DNA of 48,825 nucleotides, from contig JAFZEI010000064.1 in assembly GCA_017560765.1 (NCBI GenBank), positions 1 through 48,825 of the forward strand, in the 5' to 3' direction. Shown in pieces: positions 27,454 through 36,872 of this stretch (positions are counted from its first letter, which is position 1; each line of letters opens with the position of its first letter). Made by a program: the position numbers and the translations under genes. A model generated the notes under the pieces. It searched no databases, was not told where the DNA came from, and saw only the letters and a list, made by a program, of their open reading frames with translations. The DNA is from Clostridia bacterium. GTDB taxonomy: Bacteria; Bacillota; Clostridia; UBA1212; UBA1255.

Positions 27454-28857
27454 ATGAAATATCACTGTGAAGATACAATCGCAGCAATATCCACTCCTGT
27501 AGGAGCCGGTGGAATAGGTATAATACGTATCAGTGGTGATTTGGCGATTGAGAAAGCAAATAAAATATTCAGAGTAATAAATAAGCGGGCAACTGAGAAA
27601 GATACGGTTGCCCGTATGTCTTCTCATACTATAAAGTATGGTAATATTATTGATCCTAATACAGGAGAATATATTGATGAGTGCCTTCTGAGCGTTATGA
27701 AAGGTCCTCATTCCTATACAAAAGAAGATATAGTAGAAATTAATTGTCACGGCGGTTATGCGGTTATGCGTAAAATTTTATCTATTCTTTTCAAAATGGA
27801 TATTAGACCGGCAGAACCCGGAGAATTTACTAAAAGGGCTTTCTTGAACGGCAGAATAGATCTTTCAAAGGCAGAAGCCGTTATGGATATAATTAACGCA
27901 AAGACAGAAGCAAGCAGAAAAACAGCAGTTATGCAACTTTCAGGTAGGTTGACAAAGGAAATTTCTAATATTAGAGAAAAATTAAGGCTATGTCTTGCTG
28001 AAATTGAAGTAGCATTAGATTATCCTGAGTACGAAATGGAAGAAGATACAGGAAGTTCTGCTATGAAATTACTGACTGAAATACAAAAAATACTTGCTGA
28101 TCTTTCTGATACATTTTATCAGGGACGTATTTTGAAAGATGGGGTAAAAATTTCTATTGCAGGCATACCAAACGTTGGAAAATCTTCACTTTTAAACTTA
28201 CTTTCAGGCTACGATAGGGCAATTGTTACGGATATAGAAGGAACAACGCGAGATACAATCGAGGAAAGTATTGAATATGATGGTATACCGATTATATTGA
28301 CAGATACAGCAGGTTTAAGAAAAACGGCTGATTTAGTAGAGAAAATTGGTGTAGACAGGTCGTACGATGCTATTAAAAATAGCGACATTGTTATTTTTAT
28401 GGCTGACATTTCAGAAAAAACACGAGCTATCCAATCACAGAAGCTTCTTGAAGAAATAAAAGATAAATTTGAAAATAAAATTATTATTACAGTTTTAAAT
28501 AAATGTGATATAGAAGCAGCGGATACAGCAGAAATATTTAGCAAGGATTCCGTAAAAATTTCAGTAAAAGAGGAAACAGGTATAAAATTACTGTTGGAAA
28601 AAATAAAAGAGCTTTTGAAAATAGAATCTATAGAGGGAAATCAAACTGTAATTACAAGTGAAAGGCATAAACTTTTGTTAGATAGAGCGTCTAATGCTCT
28701 AAAAAAAGCTCAAGAGAGTTACAGTAACAATTTACCACTTGATTGTATTTCTTATGATATTTGGGAATGCGGTAAATTTTTAGGTGAAATAACAGGTGAA
28801 TCTATAGAAGATGATGTTATGGAAACAATTTTCAGTAAATTCTGTCTTGGAAAATAG
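27454..28857 (+). CDS. mnmE: tRNA modification GTPase MnmE
   Basis: With MnmG it installs the cmnm5/nm5 group on wobble uridine of certain tRNAs. The 467 residues include the N-terminal folate-binding domain (DTIAAISTPVGAGGIGIIRISG), a helical domain, an inserted G domain (GIPNVGKSSLLN, GTTRDT, DTAGLR, NKCD), and the C-terminal FCLGK (CxGK) motif needed for catalysis. The start is six bases after the jag stop. Confidence 0.97.
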   Translation: MKYHCEDTIAAISTPVGAGGIGIIRISGDLAIEKANKIFRVINKRATEKDTVARMSSHTIKYGNIIDPNTGEYIDECLLSVMKGPHSYTKEDIVEINCHGGYAVMRKILSILFKMDIRPAEPGEFTKRAFLNGRIDLSKAEAVMDIINAKTEASRKTAVMQLSGRLTKEISNIREKLRLCLAEIEVALDYPEYEMEEDTGSSAMKLLTEIQKILADLSDTFYQGRILKDGVKISIAGIPNVGKSSLLNLLSGYDRAIVTDIEGTTRDTIEESIEYDGIPIILTDTAGLRKTADLVEKIGVDRSYDAIKNSDIVIFMADISEKTRAIQSQKLLEEIKDKFENKIIITVLNKCDIEAADTAEIFSKDSVKISVKEETGIKLLLEKIKELLKIESIEGNQTVITSERHKLLLDRASNALKKAQESYSNNLPLDCISYDIWECGKFLGEITGESIEDDVMETIFSKFCLGK

Positions 28858-28868
28858 GAGTCAGTATT

Positions 28869-30791
28869 ATGGGTGTACATTTTGAAGATTATGATGTTGC
28901 GGTAATAGGTGCAGGCCATGCGGGCTGTGAAGCAGCTTTAGCAGCCGCCGGATTAGGTTTTAAAACTGTAATATTCGGTGTAAATATAGACAGTGTTGCA
29001 AATATGGCATGTAATCCAAGTATTGGCGGCACTGCAAAAGGCCAGCTTGTAAGAGAAATAGATGCAATGGGTGGAGCAATGGGAAAGGTTGCTGATAAAA
29101 CAGCAATTCAGACAAAACTTCTCAATAAAGCAAAAGGTCCGGCAGTTTATTCTCCGAGAGCTCAAATTGACAGACGCCGCTATCAGTCTGAAATGAAACA
29201 TGTACTTGAACTTGAAAAGAATATTGACTTAAAACAAGCTGAGATTGTGAAGATTCTTACAGAAATGGGTGAAGACGGTATACCTAAAGTAACAGGTGTA
29301 GTTACCCATTTAGGTGCGGAATATGGTTGTAAATGTGCAATAGCGTGCACCGGAACATATCTTAAGGGAAAGGTAATAATAGGAGAATATAGTTATAGCA
29401 GCGGTCCTGACGGACATTTTCCGGCTAATGCTTTATCAGGCTGCTTGGCAGATTTGGGATTTACAATTATACGTCTTAAAACAGGTACGCCGCCAAGAGT
29501 TAACAGGCAAAGTGTTGATCTTTCAAAAACTGAACCGCAAATGGGAGATGATATGCCGTTCTCATTCTCTTTTGATGAAGATGCACCTCAAAATGAACAA
29601 CTTCCATGCTATCTTACACATACTAATCAGCGTACTCACGATATAATAAAAGCAAATTTGCATAGATCACCACTTTACAACGGAATGATTGAGGGTGTCG
29701 GTCCGCGTTACTGCCCTTCGATAGAGGATAAAATTATGCGATTTGCGGATAAGGAGCGTCATCAGCTCTTTATTGAGCCAATGGGCAGCGATACGGAGGA
29801 AATGTATGTACAAGGAATGTCTTCCAGCTTGCCTGAAGATGTACAATGTGATTTTATACATTCAATAGAAGGTTTAGAAAAGGCTTCTATAATGAGACCT
29901 GCTTATGCTATAGAATACGATGCTATTGATGCCCGTCAACTTAAGCTTTCATTGGAAAGCAGAATTGTAGATGGACTTTTTTGTGCAGGACAAATAAATG
30001 GTTCTTCGGGTTATGAGGAAGCAGCAGCACAAGGATTAATGGCAGGCATAAATGCCGCACGAAAACTTCAAGGAAAAGAGCCTATTGTAATTGATCGTTC
30101 AGAAGGTTACATAGGAGTGCTTATTGACGATTTGGTAACGCGCGGTACACGCGAACCTTATAGAATGATGACATCGCGTGCGGAATACCGTCTCGTTTTA
30201 CGTCAGGATAATGCAGATAGCAGATTAACGCCGAAAGGATATGAAGCAGGGCTTATTTCAGAAGAGCGATATGGTAAATTTAAAGAAAAAATGGAAAACA
30301 TACGCTTGGAAATAGAAAGACTTAATTCGACTTTTGTTGCGCCGGGAGCAAAAATCAATGAGCTTCTTGAGAGTGTAGGATCAGCATCATTGAAAGGAAG
30401 CTGTTCTTTAGCGGATTTATTAAGAAGACCTGAAATCAGCTACAATATGCTTCGTAAATACGAGGCAGAGCAAAACTCTGATAGCATTCCCAAAGAATTG
30501 TCTTTCAGAGAGGCTGAACAAGTTGAAATTTCTGTTAAGTATGAAGGATATATAAAAAGACAGGAAATGCAGATAAATCAATTTAGAAAATTGGAGAAAA
30601 AACGTTTACCTGTACCTTTTGACTATAAAAAGGTAACAAATATATGTCTGGAAGCAAGAGAAAAGCTTACTAAAATACAACCTGAGTCAGTGGGACAAGC
30701 CAGCAGAATAACAGGAGTATCGCCTGCAGATATAACAGCTCTTATGATTTTCTTAAGCTCACAGGAGAACAATCCGGAGGGGGCAGAATAA
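28869..30791 (+). CDS. mnmG: tRNA uridine 5-carboxymethylaminomethyl modification enzyme MnmG
   Basis: FAD-dependent partner of MnmE. The 640 residues begin with a FAD Rossmann motif (VAVIGAGHAGCEAALAAA) and contain CNPSIGGTAKGQLVREIDA, LKTGTPPRV, CPSIEDKIMRF, GYEEAAAQGLMAGINAA and the C-terminal helical domain (ITGVSPADITALM). An AGGAG precedes the ATG, 11 bases after mnmE. Confidence 0.97.
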   Translation: MGVHFEDYDVAVIGAGHAGCEAALAAAGLGFKTVIFGVNIDSVANMACNPSIGGTAKGQLVREIDAMGGAMGKVADKTAIQTKLLNKAKGPAVYSPRAQIDRRRYQSEMKHVLELEKNIDLKQAEIVKILTEMGEDGIPKVTGVVTHLGAEYGCKCAIACTGTYLKGKVIIGEYSYSSGPDGHFPANALSGCLADLGFTIIRLKTGTPPRVNRQSVDLSKTEPQMGDDMPFSFSFDEDAPQNEQLPCYLTHTNQRTHDIIKANLHRSPLYNGMIEGVGPRYCPSIEDKIMRFADKERHQLFIEPMGSDTEEMYVQGMSSSLPEDVQCDFIHSIEGLEKASIMRPAYAIEYDAIDARQLKLSLESRIVDGLFCAGQINGSSGYEEAAAQGLMAGINAARKLQGKEPIVIDRSEGYIGVLIDDLVTRGTREPYRMMTSRAEYRLVLRQDNADSRLTPKGYEAGLISEERYGKFKEKMENIRLEIERLNSTFVAPGAKINELLESVGSASLKGSCSLADLLRRPEISYNMLRKYEAEQNSDSIPKELSFREAEQVEISVKYEGYIKRQEMQINQFRKLEKKRLPVPFDYKKVTNICLEAREKLTKIQPESVGQASRITGVSPADITALMIFLSSQENNPEGAE

Positions 30792-31507
30792 TGTTAAGTC
30801 TTGAGCTTATTGAATTTTTTAAAACAACAACTGCTAAATTGGGAATAGAGATTAGTGATGAACAAATCAATAAATTTTCAAAATACGGAGATTTATTGCT
30901 TGAATGGAATAAAGTTATGAATCTAACAGCCGTTTGTGAAGAACGCGAGGTAGTGATAAAACATTTTGTGGATAGCATAACAATTGTTCCGTATATTGAT
31001 GTCCAAAAATGTAAAAAGATAGCAGATATAGGAACAGGAGCAGGTTTTCCCGGAATTCCCCTTAAAATAATAAGGCCGGAAATTGAAGTGGTTTTATTAG
31101 ATTCTTTAGGAAAGCGTGTGAATTTTTTAAATACTGTTATAAAGAAATTAAAATTAGAAGGCATAAGTGCAATTCACGCCAGAGCAGAAGATGGTGGCAG
31201 AGATAAATTATTAAGAGAAAAATTCGATTACGTTACTGCCAGAGCTGTAGCTCCTATGAACATTTTACTTGAATATTGTATGCCATTTGTAAAAAAAGGC
31301 GGTTATTTTATTGCCATGAAAGGATCTTCTGAAGAGGTTTCTTATGAAAAGGCTTTAAGAGAACTGTCGGGAAAAGTGGAATCGGAGGATGTTTTTACTT
31401 TGCCGGAAAGTGACATTACAAGACGAATAGTATGCGTGAAGAAGACAGACTTTTTGTCGACTCGTTATCCGCGAAAAGCCGGTATTCCGAAGAAAAATCC
31501 GTTGTAA
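30791..31507 (+). CDS. rsmG: 16S rRNA m7G527 methyltransferase RsmG
   Basis: SAM-dependent methyltransferase acting on 16S rRNA G527. The 238 residues carry MNLTAVCE, DIGTGAGFPGIPLKI (SAM site), VLLDSLGKRVNFL and the catalytic region VTARAVAPM, with a C-terminal RKAGIPKKNPL typical of Firmicutes RsmG. The ATG overlaps the mnmG stop (TAATG) and has GGAGGGGG upstream. Confidence 0.97.
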   Translation: MLSLELIEFFKTTTAKLGIEISDEQINKFSKYGDLLLEWNKVMNLTAVCEEREVVIKHFVDSITIVPYIDVQKCKKIADIGTGAGFPGIPLKIIRPEIEVVLLDSLGKRVNFLNTVIKKLKLEGISAIHARAEDGGRDKLLREKFDYVTARAVAPMNILLEYCMPFVKKGGYFIAMKGSSEEVSYEKALRELSGKVESEDVFTLPESDITRRIVCVKKTDFLSTRYPRKAGIPKKNPL

Positions 31508-31662
31508 AAAGTCGAAAAGTGTCAAAACATTGTTGGAATGCGGTGTAATAGTCGAACAAAACTCCTTTTTATAAGCGTCGAAAACCTTTATTTTTTGTTT
31601 TAAATGAGGTATAACACGTTGTGTGACGATAATAGTCACATATGTACAGAGGAGGTTTTAAA

Positions 31663-32592
31663 ATGAATTGTGTACTTAAGCATGAGGAATTGGCAAACGA
31701 TACACCACGAGATTATATTACAGAGATACCAACGAATAAAATAAAGGCAAATCCGTATCAGCCAAGAAAGGAATTTTCCAGAAGCGCATTGTATGATTTG
31801 GCAAATTCAATTAAAGAATACGGAATATTGCAGCCTATTACTGTCAGACCGATAAGAGGAGAACAGTCTTATGAATTAATTGCCGGTGAAAGACGTTTGA
31901 GAGCCGCAAAAATAGCAGGTCTCACCAGTGTTCCGGCTATAGTGTACAGTGCCGGGGATAATGATTCTGCCGTATTAGCGTTAATTGAAAATTTGCAAAG
32001 AGAAAATCTTAATTTTATGGAGGAGGCAGAAGGTTATTATTGCCTTCTGATTGACCACGGAATGACGCAAGAAGAGTTAGCTAAAAAGGTCGGCAAAAGT
32101 CAATCATCTATTGCCAATAAAGTGCGATTACTTAAATTACCTCCAATGGTAAAAAAGATTCTTTGTGACAATAAGTTGACGGAAAGACACGCCAGAGCTC
32201 TCTTAAGAATGCCTGATGAACAATTACAGCTTAAGGCTTTAAAGATAATAAGCGAAAAGCATTGCAGTGTAAAAGAAGCCGAAGATATAGTTGAAAAAAT
32301 GCTTGAAAAACATAATGAGGAAATGTTGGAAAAAGGTTATATGATTCCGGTACAAAAACACCTTTCAAGCCCAAAGGGCAGTGTTAAGTTCGTAGTAAGA
32401 GACATTAAGATTTTTGTAAATACCATAAAAGAAACAATATCAATTTTAAAACGTTCGGGAGTAGAAGCAAAGGCGGCGCAGTTTGACAGGGGAGAATATA
32501 TAGAGTTTATTGTAAGAATACCTAAAGAATCTAACGGTTTAGTCGTTCGCAATAGCGGTGAGAATGTATTGCCCGTAGCAAAGCCAAGTTAA
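31663..32592 (+). CDS. noc: Nucleoid occlusion protein Noc (ParB family)
   Basis: A 309-residue ParB-family protein with the CTP-binding domain (QPRKEFSRSALYDLANSI; AGERRLRAAKIAG), ENLQRENLNFMEEAEGY and the HTH (TQEELAKKVGKSQSSIANKVRLLKLP). It lies directly after rsmG, the position of noc in Bacillus, where Noc binds NBS sites and the membrane to keep division off the nucleoid. A perfect NBS lies in recF. The ATG at 31663 has AGGAGG seven bases upstream; an upstream in-frame start at 31642 would include this site in coding sequence. ParB proper is encoded at 17018, so the two paralogues are separate. I infer Noc rather than ParB from position and the NBS. Confidence 0.85.
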   Translation: MNCVLKHEELANDTPRDYITEIPTNKIKANPYQPRKEFSRSALYDLANSIKEYGILQPITVRPIRGEQSYELIAGERRLRAAKIAGLTSVPAIVYSAGDNDSAVLALIENLQRENLNFMEEAEGYYCLLIDHGMTQEELAKKVGKSQSSIANKVRLLKLPPMVKKILCDNKLTERHARALLRMPDEQLQLKALKIISEKHCSVKEAEDIVEKMLEKHNEEMLEKGYMIPVQKHLSSPKGSVKFVVRDIKIFVNTIKETISILKRSGVEAKAAQFDRGEYIEFIVRIPKESNGLVVRNSGENVLPVAKPS

Positions 32593-32628
32593 TGCTAAGT
32601 TAAACGCTATCCACAAAGTTGAATTTTG

Positions 32629-32657
32629 TAGACTTTTTTATGAAAAAGTGATAAAAT
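32629..32657 (+). promoter_or_regulatory. Putative gyrA promoter
   Basis: TAGACT, 17 bases, TAAAAT, about 52 bases before the gyrA start. A single DnaA-box-like sequence (CTATCCACA, 32607-32615, one mismatch) lies just upstream. Confidence 0.5.
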
Positions 32658-32709
32658 GTAGAAGGTATAACAGCAAATAACAGAATTCCAAAAAGGAGTT
32701 ATTTTTATA

Positions 32710-35322
32710 ATGAGTGATGAGTTCAACAAAGATACTATGGATGATCAAAATACAGACTACAACAGAGTGATTCCTGTAGATATCGTTCATGAAATGAAAA
32801 CATCTTTTATTGATTATTCAATGAGTGTTATCGTAGACAGAGCGCTTCCTGATGTAAGGGATGGTTTAAAACCTGTTCACAGAAGAATAGTTTATTCTAT
32901 GTTTGAATTAGGTTATACTCCTGATAAAGCTACAAGAAAATCTGCTACAACGGTAGGTCACGTAATGGGTAAATATCACCCTCACGGCGATGCTGCTATA
33001 TATGACAGTTTGGTAAGACTTGCGCAGGATTTTTCAATGAGATATGTTTTGGTTGACGGACAGGGTAACTTCGGTTCGCGAGACGGTGACCCACCGGCTG
33101 CTCAACGTTATACCGAGGCAAAAATGTCAAAAATATCCATGGAAATGGTTGCAGACATCAATAAAAACACTGTTGATTTCAGACCCAACTACGATGAACA
33201 TGAGATTGAACCTGTTGTTTTGCCTTCACGTTTTCCAAATATGTTGGTGAATGGTTCTTCCGGTATTGCCGTTGGTATGGCTACAAATATTCCTCCTCAT
33301 AATTTAGGAGAAGTAATTGATGGTGTTATACAAGTAATTGATAATCCTGAGATTTCTATAGACGAGTTAATGCAATATATAAAAGGACCTGATTTTCCTA
33401 CCGGTGCAAATATTTTGGGCAAGCAGGGAATACGCGAGGCATTTAGAACAGGTCGCGGTAAAATTATGGTTCGTGCAGAAGCTACTATTGAAGAAATGGC
33501 TAATGGTCGTCAAAGAATAGTGGTTACTGAGCTACCGTATCAGGTTAACAATGCACGTTTGGTTGAGAAAATTGCTGAGCTCGTAAAAGACAAGCGTATA
33601 GATACAATCAGTGGCCTTAGAGACGAATACTCTAAAAAAGGTATCAGAATTGTTATTGAACTTAAGCGAGATGCTAATCCTAATGTTGTTCTTAATCAAC
33701 TTTACAAATTTACTTCTTTGCAAGAGGCTTTCAATGTAAACATGCTTGCTTTAATTCCTACGCCGGATGGTAAGTCACAGCCTAAGCTTATTAATCTTAA
33801 AGAAGCTCTTGTTTACTATATTGAACATCAAAAAGAAGTTGTTAGCAGAAGAACTCAATTTGATCTTGATAAAGCTTTAGACAGGGCACATATTTTAGAG
33901 GGTATGCTGATTGCCCTTGATAATATTGATGAAATTATCAATATTATACGTTCTTCAAAGACAGAGCCTATTGCTAAAGAAGGCATGATGAATCGTTTCG
34001 GCTTTACGGAACGTCAAGCTCAATACATTATAGACATGCGTTTAGGCCGCTTGACCGGTATCGAGAGAGAAAAGGTACAGACAGAATACGCAGAGAAGCT
34101 TAAAGAAATTGAGTATTACAGGAGCATTCTTGGAGATGAAGCTATTTTGATGGGAGTTATCAAGGACGAGCTTACTGTTATCAAAAATAAATATAGTGAT
34201 GAAAGAAGAACAAGAATAGTTCCATATGAGGGTGAGATTGATTTGGAAGATCTTATCCATGAGCAAGAAGTTGCCATTACACTTACAAATGTAGGATATA
34301 TTAAACGTACCTCTGCCGATACATATAAAGCACAACGCAGAGGTGGCAAAGGTATTATGGGATTGACAACAAGAGAGGAAGATTTTGTTGAGAAGCTTCT
34401 TATAACATCTTCCCATGATATGATTTTATTTATTACTACGTTTGGACGTGTATATTCTCTAAAAGGATACGAGATTCCGGATGCAGGCAGAACGGCTAAG
34501 GGTATTGCTATTGTAAATCTGTTGCAGCTTCAACCTGAGGAAAAAGTTGCAACAATGATTCCGATAACGGGCTTTGATGATGGCAAATATCTTGTTATTG
34601 CTACCAAGTCAGGTATTATTAAGAAAACTGAGCTTAAAGCATACAGCAATATGCGTAAAGGCGGTTTAATTGCTGTTGAGCTTCGTGATGAAGACGAGCT
34701 TATCAATGCTCATCTCGTAGATGAAGATCAAGACATAATGATGGTTACAAGAAAAGGTATGTCAATTCGTTTCAATGAAAAGGATGTTCGTGCTACAGGC
34801 AGAGACTCTATCGGTGTTAAAGGAATTACACTGCGTGAGGACGATTATGTTATCAGTATGGATATATGTAAGCCGGGCGACTCAATTTTAATTGTAACAG
34901 AAAAAGGTTTTGGCAAGAGAACTGATGTTGAAGAATATCGTCCTCAAACAAGAGGCGGTAAGGGCCTTTTAACATATAAGATCTCTGAGAAGACGGGAGA
35001 ACTTGTTGGCATGATGATGGTCAATGACGACAATGATATTATGATGATTACAACGGAGGGTGTCATTATCAGAATACATGCGTCAGATATTAATATTATC
35101 GGCAGAAATACAAGTGGTGTACGTCTAATGAGAACAACTGACACAAATCTTATTGTAAGCTGTGCAAAAACAGAAAAAGAAGAAGATATTCCGGATGCAA
35201 CAGAAGAAACAATTACTGAAACAAGCGAATTTGAAGGAAGTGCTGTTTCAGTAAGTGGCAGCGAAGATGGCCCGGATTATGAAGCAGGAAGAGAAATATT
35301 GGAAAAATTAGATATTGAGTAA
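32710..35322 (+). CDS. gyrA: DNA gyrase subunit A
   Basis: Breakage-reunion subunit of DNA gyrase. The 870 residues contain the catalytic Tyr in [13 protein letters not shown], the quinolone-determining stretch [16 protein letters not shown] (Ala95 and Asp99 match E. coli Ser83 and Asp87), and the GyrA box QRRGGKG at the first blade of the C-terminal beta-pinwheel, which marks it as gyrase and not topoisomerase IV. The C-terminus ends in an acidic tail. It lies downstream of noc instead of next to gyrB. It ends at a strong terminator. Confidence 0.97.
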   Translation: MSDEFNKDTMDDQNTDYNRVIPVDIVHEMKTSFIDYSMSVIVDRALPDVRDGLKPVHRRIVYSMFELGYTPDKATRKSATTVGHVMGKYHPHGDAAIYDSLVRLAQDFSMRYVLVDGQGNFGSRDGDPPAAQRYTEAKMSKISMEMVADINKNTVDFRPNYDEHEIEPVVLPSRFPNMLVNGSSGIAVGMATNIPPHNLGEVIDGVIQVIDNPEISIDELMQYIKGPDFPTGANILGKQGIREAFRTGRGKIMVRAEATIEEMANGRQRIVVTELPYQVNNARLVEKIAELVKDKRIDTISGLRDEYSKKGIRIVIELKRDANPNVVLNQLYKFTSLQEAFNVNMLALIPTPDGKSQPKLINLKEALVYYIEHQKEVVSRRTQFDLDKALDRAHILEGMLIALDNIDEIINIIRSSKTEPIAKEGMMNRFGFTERQAQYIIDMRLGRLTGIEREKVQTEYAEKLKEIEYYRSILGDEAILMGVIKDELTVIKNKYSDERRTRIVPYEGEIDLEDLIHEQEVAITLTNVGYIKRTSADTYKAQRRGGKGIMGLTTREEDFVEKLLITSSHDMILFITTFGRVYSLKGYEIPDAGRTAKGIAIVNLLQLQPEEKVATMIPITGFDDGKYLVIATKSGIIKKTELKAYSNMRKGGLIAVELRDEDELINAHLVDEDQDIMMVTRKGMSIRFNEKDVRATGRDSIGVKGITLREDDYVISMDICKPGDSILIVTEKGFGKRTDVEEYRPQTRGGKGLLTYKISEKTGELVGMMMVNDDNDIMMITTEGVIIRIHASDINIIGRNTSGVRLMRTTDTNLIVSCAKTEKEEDIPDATEETITETSEFEGSAVSVSGSEDGPDYEAGREILEKLDIE

Positions 35323-35348
35323 AATGCTGATATAAAATCAGTTAAGAC

Positions 35349-35385
35349 AACCCGACAGATTATTTATTTGTCGGGTTATTTTATT
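35349..35385 (+). terminator. Rho-independent terminator after gyrA
   Basis: Perfect 9-bp stem AACCCGACA / TGTCGGGTT (35349-35357 with 35369-35377), followed by a T-rich tail (ATTTTATTT). It sits between convergent genes and may serve both. Confidence 0.88.
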
Positions 35386-36026
35386 TACTTAATAAAATCT
35401 ATTATTGTCTTTCTTACAATTTCAGATTTTTCTTCAATTTTCTCTGTGGCTTGTACAAGGATATGTTTTTTAAATATATTTTTATAGTTTTCATATGCCT
35501 TAAAAATCTTTTCATCAGAAGCTGCGGCCTCTGCTGCAGATTCTCTGCGCACAACGCTGCTGGCTTGATTGCGTTTTTCATAGAAATCCGGCTGTGTAAC
35601 AGCCATACTTTGCATGTGCAGCACAATTGCACCATGCAAATAAGCAGCAATATCGTCCTCTGATAAATTTTCTTCCTCAAGAAGGCAAATAAACTCATCA
35701 TGAGTTAAAAAAGTGCCTGCATCTATGCATGTCCTGTCAAAAACAACAATAGTTTTATCTATATTATTATCGTTTTGATAAAGCATATCAAAAAGCTCTT
35801 TTTCTTTTATAAGTTGTTGACGAATAATTGCTTTCTGTGCTTCGTAAGGGTTGTCTTCAAATACAATCCCGGCATCAAAAAGTTCTCTTGCTGTTTCAGA
35901 AATAATATGTACTTTGTATTCCTCAGAAAACCATTCCGCAATTTTTTTTGAAATTACGGATTTACCTCCCCGTGGTCCCGAACTCAAAATAATTTTATAT
36001 GGTTCTTTTATTTTATCGGCTAACAT
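35385..36026 (-). CDS. AAA_28/NadR-like P-loop ATPase or nucleoside kinase-like protein
   Basis: A 213-residue P-loop protein. Walker A reads SSGPRGGKSVISKK (about residues 15-28) and a Walker B-like VVFDRTCIDAG follows. This resembles the AAA_28 and NadR kinase-domain group, which phosphorylate nucleosides or act as unknown ATPases. A Tyr/Phe/Ala-rich middle part (LHGAIVLHMQSMA, FYEKRNQASSVVRRESAAEA) resembles the lid region of such kinases. The substrate is unknown. An AGGAGG precedes the ATG. It starts 12 bases after the upstream YgjP-type gene, so the two are one transcription unit. Confidence 0.65.
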   Translation of the reverse strand: MLADKIKEPYKIILSSGPRGGKSVISKKIAEWFSEEYKVHIISETARELFDAGIVFEDNPYEAQKAIIRQQLIKEKELFDMLYQNDNNIDKTIVVFDRTCIDAGTFLTHDEFICLLEEENLSEDDIAAYLHGAIVLHMQSMAVTQPDFYEKRNQASSVVRRESAAEAAASDEKIFKAYENYKNIFKKHILVQATEKIEEKSEIVRKTIIDFIK

Positions 36027-36038
36027 ATAAACCTCCTT

Positions 36039-36557
36039 TTACTGCCTAAGCAAAGCCTCTCGCTCCCTGAAATCCGGCAAAAATTGCGCTATTAAATTAT
36101 AAAAATCTTTGCTATGATTATGAAATTTTATATGTGCAAGCTCATGTACCACAACATAATCTATTGCTTCAGGCGGATACATCATAAGTCGATACGAAAA
36201 ATTCAAGCTGTTCTTTCCGCTGCAACTGCCAAATTTTTTTGTCGCGGATGAAATTTTCACTGCAGTAGGAATTAAGCACATCTTTTCCGAAAAATATTTT
36301 ACGCGGTACGGAATGTGTTCTTTCGCCGCTGCTTTGAGTTTTTGAATTTCATCTTCAGAAAGACTCTTATGATATTTATTTTTAGCCCGTGCAATTTGTT
36401 TTGATTGTGCAGAACTAAGCCATGCGGAGTTATTTTTAATGAAATTTTCAATTTGACTTTTTGATGTGCCAAACGGAGCGCGAATTAATACCTCACCGCC
36501 AATTTTCACCTCAGCACAGAGTGTTTTACGAGATGAAAAAATAATTTTATATTCCAC
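36039..36557 (-). CDS. YgjP-type (M48-like) metallopeptidase
   Basis: A protein of about 172 residues of the YgjP/DUF45 group: a zinc-peptidase-like HELAHIKFHNHSKDFY motif near residue 145, preceded by the family marker KFGSCSGKNSLNFSYRLMMYP (seen in parts as FGSCSGKNSLNFSYRL). No signal peptide is present, so it is cytoplasmic. Some family members have been proposed to act on nucleotides rather than peptides. I chose the GTG at 36557 with GGGAG nine bases upstream; a TTG at 36563 would add two residues but is too close to that site. Confidence 0.8.
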   Translation of the reverse strand: MEYKIIFSSRKTLCAEVKIGGEVLIRAPFGTSKSQIENFIKNNSAWLSSAQSKQIARAKNKYHKSLSEDEIQKLKAAAKEHIPYRVKYFSEKMCLIPTAVKISSATKKFGSCSGKNSLNFSYRLMMYPPEAIDYVVVHELAHIKFHNHSKDFYNLIAQFLPDFREREALLRQ

Positions 36558-36663
36558 AGGCAACAGCTCCCAAAAACATTAATCTGATAATATACATAGT
36601 ATATCAGTAGCATCTGAGTATTTCAACATTCAATATCATTCACTATATTTTTTAAAAAAACAG

Positions 36664-36693
36664 TTGACAAGCATCATATAAATATCGTATAAT
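36664..36693 (+). promoter_or_regulatory. Promoter of tRNA-His
   Basis: Consensus TTGACA, 18 bases, TATAAT, 54 bases before the mature tRNA. Confidence 0.85.
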
Positions 36694-36747
36694 CACCATT
36701 GCTCGTTGCTTGTGAAAGTAATTAGTTTCATGGGTGACTTGCACATG

Positions 36748-36824
36748 GTGGCTGTAGCTCAGTTGGTTAGAGTATCAGGTTGTGGCCCTGGGGGTCGTGG
36801 GTTCGAATCCCATCAGCCACCCCA
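36748..36824 (+). tRNA. tRNA-His (anticodon GTG)
   Basis: Cloverleaf read by eye: acceptor stem GTGGCTG / CAGCCAC, D-arm with AGCTCAGTTGGTTAGAG, anticodon stem TCAGG / CCTGG around loop TTGTGGC (anticodon GTG), T-arm GTGGGTTCGAATCCCAT. The CCA end is encoded. A G at 36747 can pair with the discriminator C, the extra G-1 typical of tRNA-His. It is isolated, with its own promoter and terminator. Confidence 0.96.
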
Positions 36825-36831
36825 TTTATTT

Positions 36832-36870
36832 AAAACCCGCTTCATTATGTTTGAAGCGGGTTTTTTATTT
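36832..36870 (+). terminator. Terminator after tRNA-His (possibly bidirectional)
   Basis: About 13-bp stem ending AAACCCGCTTCA / TGAAGCGGGTTT, followed by a T-rich tail. It lies between the tRNA and the convergent beta-glucosidase gene and may end both transcripts. Confidence 0.9.
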
Positions 36871-36872
36871 TA

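Noticed and set aside
31663-32592. Reading the protein after rsmG as a second ParB acting on parS
   Set aside because: A ParB already sits with ParA and parS at 17-18.7 kb, and the gene's position after rsmG plus the perfect NBS favour Noc. The recognition helix was not compared residue by residue, so some doubt remains.
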